NCBI RefSeq assembly: GCF_021290965.1
Contig: NZ_JAJOYT010000013.1
Location: 56,453 to 120,452, forward strand
DNA: 64,000 nt
Origin: Rheinheimera faecalis
Lineage (GTDB): Bacteria; Pseudomonadota; Gammaproteobacteria; Enterobacterales; Alteromonadaceae
Reading direction: 5' to 3'
Under the pieces are notes generated by a model that saw only the letters and a list, made by a program, of their open reading frames with translations, was not told where the DNA came from and did no database searches. The translations under genes were made by a program, and so were the position numbers. This document shows, piece after piece, positions 18,945 to 26,400 of the stretch (the stretch's first letter is position 1; every line of letters begins with the position of its first letter).

Positions 18945-20825
18945 TTAGTCTACAGCTCTGAGCTGAAATTGCTGACAAATTGCATCAGACTGTTCTGGAG
19001 TCTGTTTCACCCCAACGCCGTCAAACAAACTGCAACTGGGCAGGTCAACCACCTGCTTTGTATGTTGGGATAGCAAAGACACCGCACCATTGACCAGCAA
19101 TTGCAAAGCCCACTGACTGGATTTAGCTGCACAGTTGCCCAATACCAAATCAGCACCAGCCGCCAATGCATCGTCTTTCACTATCAAACAAAGTTCCGGG
19201 TTCAGGCTGTTTTGTAGCTGAACAGAACCTCCTTGCCCTGCTTTCCAGTTCCATTGCTGACAGGCCTGTTTTGTCCAGCTTTGTTGTGTTACCTGCGTAT
19301 CACCAGTGGCAGCACACTCTTTTGTGCTCAGAACTTTACCGCTTTGTCTGCTGCTCAGCACAGTGTTACCCGCAGGAAGCATTAACCAGTCCTGACATAA
19401 GGCTGCATCTTCGGCTTTGCAGTCTGTCGCAGTAAATGGCTTTTGATCTGCAGCATTTAGCAACTGGTAATAACTATCGCTACCTGCTTTAAACTGCCAT
19501 TGCTGGGTTGGCTGATTGACCCAGGCTGATAATTCACGCTGTGCACCCATAAATAATCCGCTCGTGCTGGCCAAACGATAACGTCCTTTGGTGGTCGGGT
19601 CGATGATCCACTGCCCTGCTTCAGTACAAGCCTGCTCTGTCAGTCCTTGTGCTGATGGCGTCAGACAGAGCTGTGTAGCACGGTTAATCAACTGCCATTT
19701 CACACCTTCAGGCACTATGGTTAAAGGACCATTTTCGCCAGAAGGTGCGGCCACTGTTTGACCTTCAGGCACTGGAGTACCAAAGTCAGGTGTGCCATCG
19801 GCTTTATAGGTAAAAGGTTGAGCCCGCACCGAACGGGTCGCGCTACAACCGTCTGTTTCTTTATTATTGCCGTGATACACCAGCCAGTTTTCACTACCAT
19901 CTGGTGAGGTAAAAAAGCCGTTATGACCTGGGCCAAAGACGCCATTACCACGTTCAAATACAGGCTGATCTGCTTTAGTCCAGGATTTGGCGTCCATCGG
20001 ATTGTCACCTGTTAGCTCCAATAAACCTAGTTTATAATCCGGTGTGTCACAAAAGCTGGCGGAGTAAATCACAAAGGTACGGCCTTGGTGTTTCAGCACT
20101 TCGGGGCCTTCATTCACCTTACGGCCAGATTGCTCCCATGGCAACGAAGGGCGGGATAACACCATAGGCTCGCCGGTTAAAGTCCAGGGATTGGACATTT
20201 GACTGATCCAGTTCAGTTGCTCATCCCCCTCCCACTCAGACCACAATAGATACAACTTCCCCTTATGTTCTAAATAATTACCGTCGATATTCCAACTGTC
20301 AGGCATAGGCGAACCTTTGTATTGATAGGGCCCCATAGGGTCATCACCGGCACTTTCCAACACAGACAAATGCTGACCATCTAAGTTTTCCTGCTTGCCC
20401 GAGGTATACATCATGTACCAGCGCGGACCATCAGGGCCCTGCAAACGATGAAATTCAAAAGCCCAGAAGTTACAGCAGCTTTTTGGATTAGTTTCAGACC
20501 AAACATTGACTGGCGTAGCAGTGGCTAAACCCGCCAAAGTCGGTGATTTACGCATCACCAGCTGAGAGGTCCAGGTGGTGGTGGTCAGGTAATAATTGCC
20601 TTGCCAGTATTCCAGCCAGGGGTCAGCACCATTGGCAAATAATGGATTGGTAAAACTTTGATCTTCTATTGCAGGTAAAGGCAGAGTTGATGCAGTAGCT
20701 AAAGGAACTGCGTTACTTTCAGGTGGTGGCTCTGGTGAACAAGCCACCAACGCACACAGAAGGCTGATAGCCAATGGAATACGATAGCCTGTTAAGCCGG
20801 GCAAAGGCTTTATACTGTAATTCAT
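18945..20825 (-). CDS. GH43 exo-arabinofuranosidase-like lipoprotein with ricin-type domain
   Basis: Surface or periplasmic lipoprotein (lipobox LVAC, Cys29). The GH43 five-bladed propeller has catalytic residues visible as Asp68 (GADPW), Asp181 (NIDG) and Glu239 (VNEGP). The pattern matches subfamily-26-like exo-alpha-1,5-L-arabinofuranosidases. The C-terminal 240 residues hold Gln-x-Trp repeats (QWxF, WxW) and paired Cys, as in a ricin-B beta-trefoil that binds sugar. It probably trims arabino-oligosaccharides at the cell surface. The same catalytic pattern recurs in the cytosolic GH43 at 25385. A TTGTATTACAA operator-like palindrome lies 30-45 bases before the start. Confidence 0.85.
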   Translation of the reverse strand: MNYSIKPLPGLTGYRIPLAISLLCALVACSPEPPPESNAVPLATASTLPLPAIEDQSFTNPLFANGADPWLEYWQGNYYLTTTTWTSQLVMRKSPTLAGLATATPVNVWSETNPKSCCNFWAFEFHRLQGPDGPRWYMMYTSGKQENLDGQHLSVLESAGDDPMGPYQYKGSPMPDSWNIDGNYLEHKGKLYLLWSEWEGDEQLNWISQMSNPWTLTGEPMVLSRPSLPWEQSGRKVNEGPEVLKHQGRTFVIYSASFCDTPDYKLGLLELTGDNPMDAKSWTKADQPVFERGNGVFGPGHNGFFTSPDGSENWLVYHGNNKETDGCSATRSVRAQPFTYKADGTPDFGTPVPEGQTVAAPSGENGPLTIVPEGVKWQLINRATQLCLTPSAQGLTEQACTEAGQWIIDPTTKGRYRLASTSGLFMGAQRELSAWVNQPTQQWQFKAGSDSYYQLLNAADQKPFTATDCKAEDAALCQDWLMLPAGNTVLSSRQSGKVLSTKECAATGDTQVTQQSWTKQACQQWNWKAGQGGSVQLQNSLNPELCLIVKDDALAAGADLVLGNCAAKSSQWALQLLVNGAVSLLSQHTKQVVDLPSCSLFDGVGVKQTPEQSDAICQQFQLRAVD

Positions 20826-20855
20826 AGCTAACCCTGTCTGGTCTGTTGATTTTTA

Positions 20856-20871
20856 TATTTGTATTACAATA
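20856..20871 (-). promoter_or_regulatory. Arabinan-locus palindrome, copy A
   Basis: Core TTGTATTACAA is a perfect palindrome around a central base. It lies about 31-46 bases upstream of the GH43 lipoprotein gene. The same core occurs before the two endo-arabinanase genes. Confidence 0.65.
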
Positions 20872-20952
20872 AGACTTTATGAGTTTAAAACGAAAAACAG
20901 AAGAAAACAACAGCGGCGGACAGTGATGAGCTCTGTCCGCCGCCACAACAAC

Positions 20953-22347
20953 TTACAGCCTCTCTAACAGCCACTGCTGGTTGGTGCCGCCTGTGACTGT
21001 CCATTGCAGCACTTTGGCATCATTGGCTGTGCTGGCACCACTAACATCCAGTACATGGTTACTTAATACTGAACGAATGCGTGTATAGCCATTGCCTGCA
21101 TCTTCCAGTAACCATTTCTGGCCTGCACCACCCCAATAAGGCCACTGCGCTATGCTGGCTCCTGCAGCAGTAGATAGCTCCCAGACATCCAGTGCCTGAC
21201 CACTGTGGCTGTTAATCAAACTATAGCTGCCATCACCCAGGCTAATCAGCTGCCATTGCTGATGTAAAGCTGAACTTAATGTGTATTGCTCCACCAAAGC
21301 GCCATTGGCGGTTGAAGCATTATCTAAGGATAAATATTTGCCGCTATGGCGGGCTTTAATGCGATAGGTGCCTTCACTGATGCCACCACAACTGGCCACA
21401 CTGAAATTGCGGCTTAAGCTGGGCCAGCCTGAGCTAAAGCTCATTTTCAGCAGATCAAGTTTGGCATTGTCGCCATCATTTAAGTCGTAATAGTGAGTGG
21501 ACACATACTGGCAGCCGCTGTCTTTTAAAACCCCTATATGGCCAGGACCTTTGTAATTACCACTTTGGTTGGGTAATAAACTGCGCTCTTCCTGATAAGG
21601 CCCCCACACTGAGGTGGAACGCGCCACCTGAATGTAATAACTGCTGTTGCTGCCCTGGCAACAGGCACCGCGGTTCAGATACAGATAATAATAATTGCCT
21701 TGCCGGCTGATATAAGGCGCTTCAATACTTTGGTGATTACCGCCGTAAATATGCTGCACATTGCCTATAGTTTTTCCTGTAGATGGATTGATTTCGACCA
21801 GACCCAGGCCACCAAAAAAGGAGCCATAACTCATATAAATCCGGCCGTCGTGATCTCGAAACAAAGCAGGGTCTATAGCGTTAATGTCGGTGCTGGCACC
21901 ACTGGAACTGACCACCATGCCTAAATCTGTCCAGTTTGGATTTCTAAGCGAAACGCTACGGGCTACTCCAATAGCAGAGCGTGAGCTACCAAAGGTAGAA
22001 GCTGAATAATACAGGTAATAATAGCCTTTCATCTGAATGACATCAGGCGCCCAAAATGCTCCGGTAAAACCAGGCACAGCGTTGTTGATCCAGCCGGGCC
22101 AGCCTGATGGAAACACAGGACTGGAGGTTGCAGACCAATGCGTCAGGTTAGTGGACGTGGAATACCAAATCCCCTGTCCAGTGGTGAAGTGAAAATAGGT
22201 GTCGCCGTCTTTGATAAGCCCTGCCGGGTCATGAGAGTTCGGCACTCCTGTGATAGTCACCGCCTGTACAGCGGTGCAAAATAAACTTAAAAGGCCTATC
22301 AGAACGGACCGCCAGTATACTGACGGCCTGGTGTTTTGTTGTCGCAT
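20953..22347 (-). CDS. Secreted endo-1,5-alpha-L-arabinanase (GH43) with ricin-type domain
   Basis: Endo-arabinanase cutting the alpha-1,5-linked backbone of arabinan. A signal peptide ends near residue 29 (AVQA). GH43 residues are Asp40 (SHDPAG, base), Asp159 (NAIDPA, pKa modulator) and Glu209 (SIEAPY, acid). The CCQGS motif (about 226) is usual in bacterial arabinanases. From about residue 325 a ricin-like beta-trefoil follows with three QxW repeats (HQQWQL, GQKWLL, NQQWLL) that should bind polysaccharide. The 5' leader contains an ERIC-like palindrome and, beyond it, a locus-specific operator. It pairs with the second arabinanase downstream at 22593. Confidence 0.92.
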   Translation of the reverse strand: MRQQNTRPSVYWRSVLIGLLSLFCTAVQAVTITGVPNSHDPAGLIKDGDTYFHFTTGQGIWYSTSTNLTHWSATSSPVFPSGWPGWINNAVPGFTGAFWAPDVIQMKGYYYLYYSASTFGSSRSAIGVARSVSLRNPNWTDLGMVVSSSGASTDINAIDPALFRDHDGRIYMSYGSFFGGLGLVEINPSTGKTIGNVQHIYGGNHQSIEAPYISRQGNYYYLYLNRGACCQGSNSSYYIQVARSTSVWGPYQEERSLLPNQSGNYKGPGHIGVLKDSGCQYVSTHYYDLNDGDNAKLDLLKMSFSSGWPSLSRNFSVASCGGISEGTYRIKARHSGKYLSLDNASTANGALVEQYTLSSALHQQWQLISLGDGSYSLINSHSGQALDVWELSTAAGASIAQWPYWGGAGQKWLLEDAGNGYTRIRSVLSNHVLDVSGASTANDAKVLQWTVTGGTNQQWLLERL

Positions 22348-22383
22348 AAGTATGTCCTTGTCTGTCGTGATAGTTATTTTTAT

Positions 22384-22505
22384 ACCCGTCGTATTTGAAG
22401 CTGCAGCTTTGTTAACTGCACCATCTCGCCCCAGTCACATAGGTTTACTATGCTCCTGAGGTCTCGCTGGCTTGTCGCCTCCCTGCAACTGCAAAGTACT
22501 TGGGT
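22384..22505. repeat. ERIC/IRU-like imperfect palindromic element
   Basis: A 122-base imperfect palindrome. The ends match as inverted repeats (ACCCGTCGTATTTGAAGCTG against ACCCAAGTACTTTGCAGTTG on the other strand). The centre has CCCAGTCACATAG and CTATGCTCCTGAGG as opposing arms. This layout recalls the intergenic repeat units known as ERIC in enterobacteria and similar elements in Vibrio and Yersinia. It lies between the operator at 22520 and the arabinanase gene, so it is probably transcribed as part of the leader. Confidence 0.75.
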
Positions 22506-22519
22506 TAGTGGTTATTGAT

Positions 22520-22535
22520 ATTTGTAATACAATAA
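22520..22535 (-). promoter_or_regulatory. Arabinan-locus palindrome, copy B
   Basis: Core TTGTAATACAA, a perfect palindrome with central A, lies 173-188 bases before the endo-arabinanase start. The ERIC-like element separates it from the gene, which explains the larger distance than in copies A and C. Confidence 0.65.
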
Positions 22536-22592
22536 CAACTAAATAAACTAGAACAGAAATTCATAAATGCAACTTTTTTGAAACACAGAGGA

Positions 22593-23630
22593 TCAGTCTT
22601 TCACCAACTCACTCTGATAACCCAACCAGTCTTTTTCATTGACCAAAGGCCAGCCGTTTTTATCCCACTCCAATGCAGTGATCTTCAGTTTTTGCAGGCC
22701 CTTGTCTGCCATTTCATAGGCATGAAAGACTAAGTAATCTTTGCCATCCATAGCATACACAGAGTTATGGCCTAAACCTGGCCAGTCGTTATTGCCTTTG
22801 AGCAACACTGAACCGCCGCCCATAGCTAAATCTTTGCCGTTTTTATCCAGATAAGGCCCGACTAAGGTTTGAGAACGTCCAACCACCATATGGTAAGTGC
22901 TGTCTTTACCACGGCAACATTTTCCATAAGAAACAAATAGATAATAAAAACGGCCTTTTTTGTAGATAAAAGGCGCTTCCAGTTCAGCAGGGCCAGGTTC
23001 GGCATCATCTAAAAATGCAGGTCGCTCTGCTTTAGCCAGCGTATGCCACTGTTCAGGCTGCGCTATACGGGTCAGGCTTTGATCCAGTTTCACCAATTTC
23101 AGGCCACCCCAAAAGGAGCCAAAACTCATCCAGGCCTGGCCTAGTTCATCCAGAATAATGGCAGGGTCTATCGCATTCCATAAATCCCGGTGTGGCACAG
23201 ACTGCAACACTATGCCCTGATCCACCCATTGATAGGTTGGATCTTTAGGATCCAAAGTAGTATTGACTGTGACCCCTATAGCCGAGGTATTTTTGCCAAA
23301 AGCGGAGATGGAGTAATACAGATAAAACTTGCCCTGATGCTGAAAAATATCCGGTGCCCAGATATGACCATCAAAGCTTGGGGATACAGATTTTGCCCAA
23401 GTCGGCTCCCCCTCAAAAACACGGCCGCCTAAACGCCAGTTTTTTAAGTCGCTGGATTGGTAAAAGGTAATGCCTGGACCTGTGCTGTATAAAAAATACT
23501 GGCCTTTTTCTTTAGCCAGCACCGGATCATGGATACTGACTTGCTCAGCCTGGAGCGGGTTTATCAAAAGCATGCAGCCACTAAAAAGTGACAACTGAAG
23601 CAAAGCGAAAAAAGAGCGAGACTTGCTCAT
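22593..23630 (-). CDS. Exported endo-1,5-alpha-L-arabinanase (GH43)
   Basis: Second endo-arabinanase, single-domain. A signal peptide ends near residue 28 (LQA). Catalytic residues, numbered from the ATG at 23630, are Asp35 (IHDPV), Asp155 (NAIDPA) and Glu218 (LEAPF). The CCRGK motif matches CCQGS in the neighbour. Two ATGs lie three codons apart; AGGA is 8 bases before the one at 23630, which is preferred over 23639. It lacks the ricin domain of the neighbour, so the two may divide soluble and insoluble arabinan. A perfect ATTTGTATTACAAAT palindrome lies 24 bases upstream. Confidence 0.9.
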   Translation of the reverse strand: MSKSRSFFALLQLSLFSGCMLLINPLQAEQVSIHDPVLAKEKGQYFLYSTGPGITFYQSSDLKNWRLGGRVFEGEPTWAKSVSPSFDGHIWAPDIFQHQGKFYLYYSISAFGKNTSAIGVTVNTTLDPKDPTYQWVDQGIVLQSVPHRDLWNAIDPAIILDELGQAWMSFGSFWGGLKLVKLDQSLTRIAQPEQWHTLAKAERPAFLDDAEPGPAELEAPFIYKKGRFYYLFVSYGKCCRGKDSTYHMVVGRSQTLVGPYLDKNGKDLAMGGGSVLLKGNNDWPGLGHNSVYAMDGKDYLVFHAYEMADKGLQKLKITALEWDKNGWPLVNEKDWLGYQSELVKD

Positions 23631-23653
23631 GCAGTCCATCCTGTTTTAGTTGA

Positions 23654-23668
23654 ATTTGTATTACAAAT
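23654..23668 (-). promoter_or_regulatory. Arabinan-locus palindrome, copy C (perfect)
   Basis: ATTTGTATTACAAAT is a perfect 7-1-7 palindrome 24-38 bases before the arabinanase start. A possible -10 TATGCT on the minus strand overlaps its upstream edge, so binding here would block transcription. The best-conserved copy of the set. Confidence 0.7.
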
Positions 23669-23833
23669 AGCATAAGTTCAGCTCAGCAAGCAATAAAATG
23701 CAGAAACACCACTGCCAGTTATTGCGCTGAGCACAGCAAAACAAATCAAAAAATAACTATATAAACCAAATGGATAGATATTAATTAATGGCTGTAAAAA
23801 CCAAGCTGCTTTCTTACTTGTCAGCCAAATCCA

Positions 23834-23847
23834 TTAGTAATACTATA
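23834..23847 (+). promoter_or_regulatory. Arabinan-locus palindrome, diverged copy D
   Basis: TAGTAATACTA, a perfect palindrome with the same GTA-A-TAC centre but TA instead of TT at the edge, lies about 110 bases before the GPH symporter gene. It is weaker than copies A-C and could be chance. Confidence 0.4.
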
Positions 23848-23954
23848 AGATCATAAACAATATAAAACAGGTTTTAGCATCGGGATCCATCATGACTTTG
23901 CGGTCAGGTGAGAAAAACTGAGCATAAAACCGACGCAATCCACAGGGGAGTCGA

Positions 23955-25340
23955 ATGGCAGGTTATAAACTATCTGTTATGGAGAAAATTGGCTTTGGCG
24001 CCGGAGATATGGCGGTCAATGTAGTAATTTCTTCCATGATGCTGATCATCACTTTTTTTTACACCGATATCTTTGGCCTAAAAGCCGCAGACGTTGCCAT
24101 TTTGTTTCTGGTGGTGCGGCTGATTGATGCAGTTACAGACCCTTTGATGGGGATGATCACCGATAAATTTACCACCCGCTGGGGCCGCTACCGGCATTAT
24201 TTCCTCTTTATGGCGATCCCTTTTGGCATCTCGGTGTTTTTGACCTTTTCGACACCGGATCTGGATTACAACGGTAAGCTGGTCTGGGCTTACGCCACCT
24301 ACATCTTCGTCACCCTGATGTTTACGGCTGTCACTATCCCTTATATTTCCATTATTAGCGTTTTGACCGATTGCCCGAAAGAGCGTTTATCCGCCAATGG
24401 CTACCGTTTATTTTTCGCCAAAATTGCAGCCTTTTTAGTGACTATTATTGTGCCTGTGTTAGCAGCGCAGTGGGGCGAAGGCCAGCTAGCCGCTGGGTAT
24501 CAGGCCGCTATGGGTTTGATGGGTGCTATGGCCAGTTTATTGTTTTTATTCTGCTTTTTTAATACCACTGAGCGTTTGCAACATCAGGTGGAAACCAAAC
24601 CTTTTTTCAGTCAGTTAAAGCTGTTATTAAAAAATGACCAGTGGCTGATTTTATGTGCTGTTTGTGTCACAGGCACTATTGGTTATGTCATTCGTGGCTC
24701 AGTGGCGGCCTATTACGCTAAGTATTATCTGGGTGGTGACGCCACTATGCTATCGGCCTTCTTATCGACCGGTGTGGTGGCCGCTATTCTGGCGATGGTG
24801 GCTTCGACCTGGATCACCAAACATCATTGCAAAGTAAAACTCTTTCGTACAAGCCAGATTGTGGTGGCTGTTTTAAGTGTGCTGCTGTTTGTGCTAGTCA
24901 AACCTGGTGATCTCTGGCTGGCTTTTGTGTTGTATTTTTTACTCTCTTTTGTCGTGGATTTGCATGCGCCTGTGTTCTGGTCGGCCATTGCCGAAGCCGT
25001 GGATTATGGCGAACACAAAACCGGCCAGCGCGTATCAGGTTTAGCTTTTGGTGGTATTTCGTTTTGCCAGAAAGCAGGTATGGGCATAGCGGGTTTTGTC
25101 GTCGGTAGCTTATTAACCTTTTTTGATTATCAACCTGATCAAGTGCAAAGCGAATTCAGCTTATTGGGTATAGCGCTGATGTTATCTGTGATCCCTGGCT
25201 TCTTCCATTTGCTGATGGGCCTTTTGATGTACAAATACAAAATTACCGACAACTTTTATCAGGACATGGTGGCAGGCCAAATTGAGCCCCCAAAGCCTGA
25301 TCAGGCATCACCTGCGACTCAATTGGTGAATGCTAAGTAA
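23955..25340 (+). CDS. GPH-family sugar:cation symporter
   Basis: Inner-membrane transporter of the glycoside-pentoside-hexuronide (GPH) family, 461 aa with about 12 membrane segments. Family marks are the N-terminal EKIGFGAGDMAVN block, DAVTDPLMG in the loop after helix 2 and TRWGRYRHYFL next to it. With GH43 and GH127 genes directly behind (44-base gap), it probably imports arabinose or arabino-oligosaccharides released outside. GGGGAG precedes the ATG. The outer-membrane receptor for these sugars is not in the window. Confidence 0.9.
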   Translation: MAGYKLSVMEKIGFGAGDMAVNVVISSMMLIITFFYTDIFGLKAADVAILFLVVRLIDAVTDPLMGMITDKFTTRWGRYRHYFLFMAIPFGISVFLTFSTPDLDYNGKLVWAYATYIFVTLMFTAVTIPYISIISVLTDCPKERLSANGYRLFFAKIAAFLVTIIVPVLAAQWGEGQLAAGYQAAMGLMGAMASLLFLFCFFNTTERLQHQVETKPFFSQLKLLLKNDQWLILCAVCVTGTIGYVIRGSVAAYYAKYYLGGDATMLSAFLSTGVVAAILAMVASTWITKHHCKVKLFRTSQIVVAVLSVLLFVLVKPGDLWLAFVLYFLLSFVVDLHAPVFWSAIAEAVDYGEHKTGQRVSGLAFGGISFCQKAGMGIAGFVVGSLLTFFDYQPDQVQSEFSLLGIALMLSVIPGFFHLLMGLLMYKYKITDNFYQDMVAGQIEPPKPDQASPATQLVNAK

Positions 25341-25384
25341 GTTTTTTAGACATAGTTCTTTATCCACAGCGCACTGGAGTTTTT

Positions 25385-26332
25385 ATGCGATTGTTAACGC
25401 CTTTAATTGAGCAGCGGGCCGACCCCTGCATTTATCGTCATAGCGATGGTTATTATTATTTCACCGCCTCTGTGCCAGCCTATGACAGAGTCGAGTTACG
25501 CCGCGCCCGTACTATCGAAGAACTGCCGCAGGCCACACCCATCAATGCCTGGTTAAAACCCGATACAGGGCCTTATTCAGAGCTTATTTGGGCACCTGAA
25601 ATTCATTTCCGCCAGGGTGCCTGGTATATCTACTTTGCTGCGGCTCCCAGTCGCGAGATTAAAAACAAACTGTTTCAGCATCGTATGTATGTGATTTGCT
25701 GCAAAGATGCCAACCCTATTGAAGGGCAGTGGCAGTTTTTAGGCCAAGTTGATACCGGCATCGATACTTTTTGCCTCGACGCCACCACCTTTGAGCACCA
25801 AGGTCAGCTGTATTATTTGTGGGCGCAAAAAGATAATCAGATTGAAGGCAACAGCAATTTATACATTGCCACTATGGACACACCCGACAAAATCAGCAGC
25901 GAACCTGTGCTTTTAAGCAAACCTGAATTTGACTGGGAAATTCGTGGTTTTTGGGTCAATGAAGGCCCAAGCGTGTTGATTCGTCACGGCAAAGTCTTTA
26001 TCAGCTACTCCGCCAGTGCCACAGATGAAAACTATGCCATGGGGCTATTGTGGGCCGATGAAAATGCCAACCTGATGGACCCACAAAGCTGGCATAAACT
26101 GAAAGAGCCAGTGCTGCAAAGCTGCTTTGAGCACAAAGTCTATGGCCCCGGCCATAACAGCTTTACGGTATCCGCCGACGGAAAAACCGACTTACTGGTG
26201 TATCACGCCCGCACTTATACCGAAATAGTGGGCGATCCACTCTGGGATCCAAACCGCCATACCTACGTCAAAGCGCTGCGTTGGGATGATCAGGGTATGC
26301 CGATCTTTGGTCGCCCTTCTTTAGAAGAATAA
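25385..26332 (+). CDS. Cytosolic GH43 exo-arabinofuranosidase-like protein
   Basis: GH43 protein of 315 aa with no signal peptide, so cytosolic. Catalytic triad: Asp13 (RADPC), Asp132 (CLDAT) and Glu193 (VNEGP). The pattern resembles exo-alpha-1,5-L-arabinofuranosidases of the subfamily-26 type, and the lipoprotein at 18945 shares it. Placed right after the symporter, it should release L-arabinose from imported oligosaccharides. GGAG lies 6-7 bases before the ATG. Confidence 0.87.
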   Translation: MRLLTPLIEQRADPCIYRHSDGYYYFTASVPAYDRVELRRARTIEELPQATPINAWLKPDTGPYSELIWAPEIHFRQGAWYIYFAAAPSREIKNKLFQHRMYVICCKDANPIEGQWQFLGQVDTGIDTFCLDATTFEHQGQLYYLWAQKDNQIEGNSNLYIATMDTPDKISSEPVLLSKPEFDWEIRGFWVNEGPSVLIRHGKVFISYSASATDENYAMGLLWADENANLMDPQSWHKLKEPVLQSCFEHKVYGPGHNSFTVSADGKTDLLVYHARTYTEIVGDPLWDPNRHTYVKALRWDDQGMPIFGRPSLEE

Positions 26333-26360
26333 GTACAAGAATAACTGCAGGAATAAATAC

Positions 26361-26387
26361 CGGGTCAGGGCCTTGGCTCTGACCCCG
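26361..26387. repeat. GGGTCAG...CTGACCC hairpin (REP-like)
   Basis: Inverted repeat CGGGTCAGGGCC-TTGG-CTCTGACCCCG between the cytosolic GH43 and GH127 genes, with one bulged base. The same GGGTCAGAG/CTCTGACCC arms recur at 59983. It sits directly before the GH127 ribosome-binding site and could tune translation or mRNA stability. Confidence 0.55.
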
Positions 26388-26400
26388 AGGATATAAAGCC

